Shown in pieces: positions 4,888-7,541 of a stretch of DNA of 7,541 nucleotides; position 1 is the first letter of the stretch, and every line of letters starts with the position of its first letter. The position numbers were made by a program, and so were the translations under genes. This DNA comes from Candidatus Aenigmatarchaeota archaeon (lineage in GTDB: Archaea > Aenigmatarchaeota > Aenigmatarchaeia > Aenigmatarchaeales > Aenigmatarchaeaceae), in the NCBI GenBank assembly GCA_017608545.1, contig JAFCFQ010000015.1, positions 1 to 7,541 of the forward strand, read 5' to 3'. A model generated the notes under the pieces. It was given only the letters and a program-made list of their open reading frames with translations, was not told the DNA's origin and made no database searches.

Positions 4888-4930
4888 GATAAGGTATATT
4901 TCAACATATTTATAATAGGAAGTGTTTTAA

Positions 4931-5683
4931 ATGAGTATTTTGGCTTGGATAATTGGGAGTACTTTTGCTATTAGTTTAATCGCCTTTGTTGGAGCTTTGA
5001 CTCTGTTTTTAAAAGAGAAGGTACTAAATAAAATTCTGTTAGGTTTGGTATCATTTTCAGCTGGAGCTTTGATTGGTGGAGCATTTTTACATTTAATACC
5101 AGAAGCAATTATTAAAGTTGGTGCTAGCGAAGCCTCTATGTTAAGTCTATTTCTGTACTTACTCCTTGGTTTTTGTATCTTCTTTATCATGGAGCAATTC
5201 ATTAGATGGCATCACCATCATGCTATTGCCCATCCAGAAATAATGCCCTTTTCCTATTTGATTTTAATTAGCGATGGAATACATAATTTCATAGATGGTC
5301 TTGTAATGGCAGCTTCTTTCATAGTTAGTTTTCCTGTTGGAATTGTTACAACTTTGGCTATAGCTTTACATGAAATCCCCCAAGAGATTGGAGATTTTGG
5401 AGTTTTAGTTTATGGTGGGTTTAAAAGAACCAGAGCTTTAATTTTGAATTACATATCAGCTATAATAGTAATTTTTGGAGGAATTGCTGGCTATCTACTT
5501 TCTGTTTGGATAAGGGATTCAATTGTTCTTCTTTTGCCTTTTGCAGCAGGAAACTTTATTTATATTGCTAGTTCAGATTTAATCCCAGAAATCAAGTTCA
5601 AAACAAGTTTTAAGAGATCGTTAGCACATTTTTGTGTATTTTTACTCGGCATAATACTCATGTTAGTAGTAAAATTATTGTGA
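4931..5683 (+). CDS. ZIP family divalent metal transporter
   Basis: The 250-residue membrane protein has about eight predicted hydrophobic segments. TM2 carries H54 in GGAFLHLIPEA. TM4 has the ZIP signature H118-N-F-I-D122-G (SDGIHNFIDGL), and TM5 has H147-E-I-P-Q-E152 (ALHEIPQEIGDF); together these residues form the binuclear metal site. The cytoplasmic loop between TM3 and TM4 holds a His cluster (W-HHHH-AIAH, 93-101), often a metal-sensing segment in ZIP proteins. ZIP carriers bring Zn, Fe or related divalent metals into the cytoplasm; the ion cannot be assigned from sequence. The operon also encodes an oppositely directed CDF carrier. The start lies seven bases after a modest AGGAAGTG site. 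The preceding gap is 43 bases. Confidence 0.92.
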   Translation: MSILAWIIGSTFAISLIAFVGALTLFLKEKVLNKILLGLVSFSAGALIGGAFLHLIPEAIIKVGASEASMLSLFLYLLLGFCIFFIMEQFIRWHHHHAIAHPEIMPFSYLILISDGIHNFIDGLVMAASFIVSFPVGIVTTLAIALHEIPQEIGDFGVLVYGGFKRTRALILNYISAIIVIFGGIAGYLLSVWIRDSIVLLLPFAAGNFIYIASSDLIPEIKFKTSFKRSLAHFCVFLLGIILMLVVKLL

Positions 5684-5687
5684 GAAT

Positions 5688-6509
5688 ATGAAGATTTTAG
5701 CTTCTAGCGGAACAAAAGGCGGTGTTGGAAAATCAACTTTCGCAATTCTTTTAGCTTTTAAATTATCTAAAGAAAAAAAAGTTGTTTTCTGTGATTGTGA
5801 TGTGGAATGTCCTAATGATTATTTAATTTTGGGTGAAAAATTGAAAAATCCTGAACCAATTTATCAAAAGTTTCCAACATTAGATAAAGAAAAATGTAAA
5901 AAATGCGGATTATGTTCGGAGGTATGCAAAGAACATGCTATTTTTTGGGTAAAAGAAAAATATCCTTTTTTTATTTATGATTTGTGTACAGGATGTGGTA
6001 CATGTTGGTTGGTTTGCCCAAATAAAGCAATAAAAACTAAAAAGAAAATTGTTGGAGGAATTTACAAAAATAAGATTAATGATAATTTTTATTTAATTAC
6101 TGGGCTTTCAAAAGCAGGAATTTCAGAAACAGGACCAATTGTAAGAGAAGTTAAAGAAAGAGCGATAAAATTTGCTAAAGAAAAAAATGCAGATTATTTG
6201 ATTATTGACACAGCTCCTGGTACTCATTGTAGTGTCATTCAAGCTTTATTAAACATTGATAAAGTTTATGCAGTTACAGAACCGACTCCCCTTGGTTCTC
6301 ATGATTTAGGACTAATTTTAGAACTTGCTAAAAAGTTAAAAATATCAACAGAAATTGTTTTGAATAAAGCTAATGTTGGAAACAAAAAAGAAATCGAAGA
6401 AATTGCTAAAAAATTTGGTACAAATATCTCGATTGAAATTCCTTATTCTGAAGAGCTAATTAATGCTTATTGTAATAAAAAACTCGAAAAAATGGTGAAA
6501 CTAATATGA
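5688..6509 (+). CDS. MinD/Mrp-type P-loop ATPase with inserted two-cluster ferredoxin domain (first copy)
   Basis: The 273-residue protein has a deviant Walker A motif K10-GGVGKS16, switch region CDCDVECPN (35-43), and Walker B-like LIIDTAPGTHCSV near 172-184. Between them sits a ferredoxin-type insert with two 4Fe-4S motifs: C70, C73, C76, C80 and C100, C103, C106, C110-P. This matches the COG1149 family, found in pairs next to NifX-like proteins, for example in the Desulfovibrio ORP operon. Such ATPases probably dimerise on ATP and couple hydrolysis to cluster transfer or positioning; the reaction has not been fixed. Extra cysteines C35, C37 and C41 surround the switch region. The start lies four bases after the ZIP stop, without a strong ribosome site, suggesting coupling. 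It overlaps the next gene by four bases. Confidence 0.9.
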   Translation: MKILASSGTKGGVGKSTFAILLAFKLSKEKKVVFCDCDVECPNDYLILGEKLKNPEPIYQKFPTLDKEKCKKCGLCSEVCKEHAIFWVKEKYPFFIYDLCTGCGTCWLVCPNKAIKTKKKIVGGIYKNKINDNFYLITGLSKAGISETGPIVREVKERAIKFAKEKNADYLIIDTAPGTHCSVIQALLNIDKVYAVTEPTPLGSHDLGLILELAKKLKISTEIVLNKANVGNKKEIEEIAKKFGTNISIEIPYSEELINAYCNKKLEKMVKLI

Positions 6510-6970
6510 AAAATTATACAAAAAGGCGATACAAAATAATGCCGACAAATTACTTTATAATTTTATTGCTACTTTCAATAGGGTTTCATTTTGTTTTACC
6601 AATCGAAAAAATAATAGAATCACCATACATTTACTTTGGAGTACCTTTTATTCTTTTTGGAATAATAATGAACATTTGGACCGATAGGCTTTTTAAGAAA
6701 AATAAAATAAATGTAAAACCGAACAAGATACCTACTTCATTAATAATTTCAGGACCCTTCAGAATAAGTCGACATCCTATGTATCTTGGCATGGCGTTTT
6801 TCTTATTTGGTATAGCCATCCTTTTAGGTTCGATAATTACTTTCATTTTTCCGATAATCTTCATAATTTTAATGGAGTTAACTTTCATTCCTCTTGAAGA
6901 AAAGAATCTTGAATTGACATTTGGAAAGAAATACCTTGATTATAAAAAGAAAGTTAGGCGTTGGATATAA
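6506..6970 (+). CDS. Isoprenylcysteine carboxyl methyltransferase-like membrane protein
   Basis: The 154-residue protein has predicted membrane segments at about 14-32, 40-57, 93-111 and 112-128. The conserved block GPFRISRHPMYLG (83-95) and the C-terminal PLEEKNLELTFGKKYLDYKK, ending VRRWI, are the SAM-binding signatures of the ICMT/PEMT superfamily. Bacterial and archaeal members methylate lipids, thiols or unknown small molecules; protein prenyl-cysteine is unlikely to be the substrate here. GGTGA at 6494-6498 supports the ATG at 6506, which overlaps the preceding stop as ATGA; an in-frame ATG at 6539 is less well supported. The gene is wedged between two paralogous ATPase genes and overlaps both, so it is co-expressed with them, though its link to metal-cluster chemistry is not obvious. 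Confidence 0.85.
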   Translation: MKNYTKRRYKIMPTNYFIILLLLSIGFHFVLPIEKIIESPYIYFGVPFILFGIIMNIWTDRLFKKNKINVKPNKIPTSLIISGPFRISRHPMYLGMAFFLFGIAILLGSIITFIFPIIFIILMELTFIPLEEKNLELTFGKKYLDYKKKVRRWI

Positions 6971-7541
6971 TGGTAAAAATAACAATTTGTTCGGGAAAAG
7001 GTGGTGTAGGAAAAAGCATGTTAGCCAGCTCTTTAGCTTTATTGTATCTTAAAAAGAATAAAGTAGTTGCATGCGATTGTGATGTAGATGCTCCTAACCT
7101 TGGATTGTGGCTAGGAGTAACAAAATTTGATTCTATAGAAAAAGTATCAACATCATTTAAAGCAAAAATAAATTTAGAAAAATGTATTAAATGTGGAAAA
7201 TGTAAGGAGATTTGTAGATTTTTTGCAATAGAGAAAAATGAAAATTATCATGTAAATCCATTTTTATGTGAAGGTTGTGGAGCTTGTGAAATTATTTGTC
7301 CTACGAAAGCGATAAAGCTTGAACCTGTTAAAAATGGTGAAATAAGAATAAAAAATACAAACTATGGATTTCCTTTAATTTCTGCTCAACTTTTTCCTGG
7401 TGAATCAGGATCTGGGAAAATAGTTGAACAATTGAGAAAGAAAGCTGAGGAATTTGATTACGATATAATGATACTTGATGCTGCAGCTGGTATTGGTTGT
7501 CCCGTCATTGCTTCTGTAAGAGGATGTGATTACGCTATTTT
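6970..7541 (+). CDS. MinD/Mrp-type P-loop ATPase with ferredoxin insert (second copy), cut by window edge
   Basis: The frame is open for 190 codons to the edge. It begins MVKITICSGKGGVGKS with Walker A at 10-16, followed by CDCDVDAPNLG (35-45). The ferredoxin insert has C72, C75, C78, C82 and C100, C103, C106, C110-P. A Walker B-like segment reads MILDAAAGIGCPVIAS (about 167-182); in relatives the Ala-Ala before Gly is usually Pro-Pro. Layout and spacing match the upstream copy at 5688, so the two probably form a heteromeric pair, as COG1149 proteins are usually encoded in twos. This copy is closer to the family consensus (GKGGVGK, GIGCPVIAS). The start overlaps the previous TAA by one base (TAATG). 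The C-terminal third lies outside the window. Confidence 0.9.
   Translation, partial: MVKITICSGKGGVGKSMLASSLALLYLKKNKVVACDCDVDAPNLGLWLGVTKFDSIEKVSTSFKAKINLEKCIKCGKCKEICRFFAIEKNENYHVNPFLCEGCGACEIICPTKAIKLEPVKNGEIRIKNTNYGFPLISAQLFPGESGSGKIVEQLRKKAEEFDYDIMILDAAAGIGCPVIASVRGCDYAI

Noticed and set aside
4888..4930. Internal promoter before the ZIP gene (TATA-like AT-rich stretch)
   Set aside because: The best box (TTTATAAT, 4909-4916) would start transcription past the ATG at 4931, and the alternative at 4895-4901 is a weak match in AT-rich DNA.
5688..7541. Plasmid or chromosome partition (ParA) system suggested by MinD-like ATPases
   Set aside because: Both have ferredoxin inserts with eight cysteines typical of COG1149, and no ParB gene or parS-like repeats are seen.
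1..7541. CRISPR array, tRNA or rRNA genes, insertion sequences or attachment sites
   Set aside because: No regularly spaced repeats, cloverleaf-like segments, transposase frames or terminal repeats were found on reading both strands by eye.

Overview
The window looks like a piece of an AT-rich archaeal genome. Start codons are preceded by GGTGA-type Shine-Dalgarno sites, or stand about 25-30 bases downstream of TATATAAAT/TTTATATA boxes with no ribosome site (leaderless). Arginine is mostly AGA/AGG and isoleucine often ATA. The gene set (membrane winged-helix regulator, DUF134, DUF5320, NifX-like proteins, paired MinD-ferredoxin ATPases) fits an anaerobe. A DPANN lineage or another low-GC archaeon is possible, but no phylogenetic marker is present and this placement is inference.

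Layout. (1) Positions 1-1188 hold a divergent pair: an exported thioredoxin-fold protein with a CPNC motif (minus strand, cut by the window edge) and a membrane-anchored winged-helix regulator with an outward-facing Cys-Ser-Cys (plus strand). They share one TATA box, framed by the perfect inverted repeat TTGAAACCA-N11-TGGTTTCAA. (2) Positions 1189-1604 hold a DUF134/UPF0251 helix-turn-helix regulator on the minus strand. It is divergent from the large operon and separated from it by a second two-way TATA box and a palindrome. (3) From 1605 to beyond the right edge runs one plus-strand operon of ten genes with gaps of 43 bases or less, or overlaps, apart from one 144-base gap. The order is DUF5320 protein, 64-residue Cys4-type protein, CDF cation transporter fused to a NifX domain, NifX protein with a Gly/Arg tail, fragment of a metallo-beta-lactamase-fold gene (in the 144-base gap), thioredoxin, second NifX protein, ZIP transporter, MinD-type ATPase with two 4Fe-4S motifs, isoprenylcysteine-methyltransferase-like membrane protein, and a second MinD-ferredoxin ATPase (cut by the edge).

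Working together. The parts suggest a metal/iron-sulfur handling system: import (ZIP), export (CDF-NifX), metal or metal-sulfide cluster binding (three NifX-type domains), ATP-dependent cluster work (two MinD-ferredoxin ATPases), thiol redox (thioredoxins) and two regulators. Related assemblies are known: the Desulfovibrio orange-protein (ORP) operon, which pairs a NifX-like Mo/Cu-sulfide protein with MinD-ferredoxin ATPases, and Pyrococcus IssA, a NifX-like thioferrate storage protein with a Gly-rich cationic tail. The most striking local feature is that five different proteins here carry Arg/Gly/Trp-rich segments (RWRW, GRGG, PRWRR, RRRW). This suggests a shared partner or co-assembly. That is a hypothesis, not a demonstrated function.
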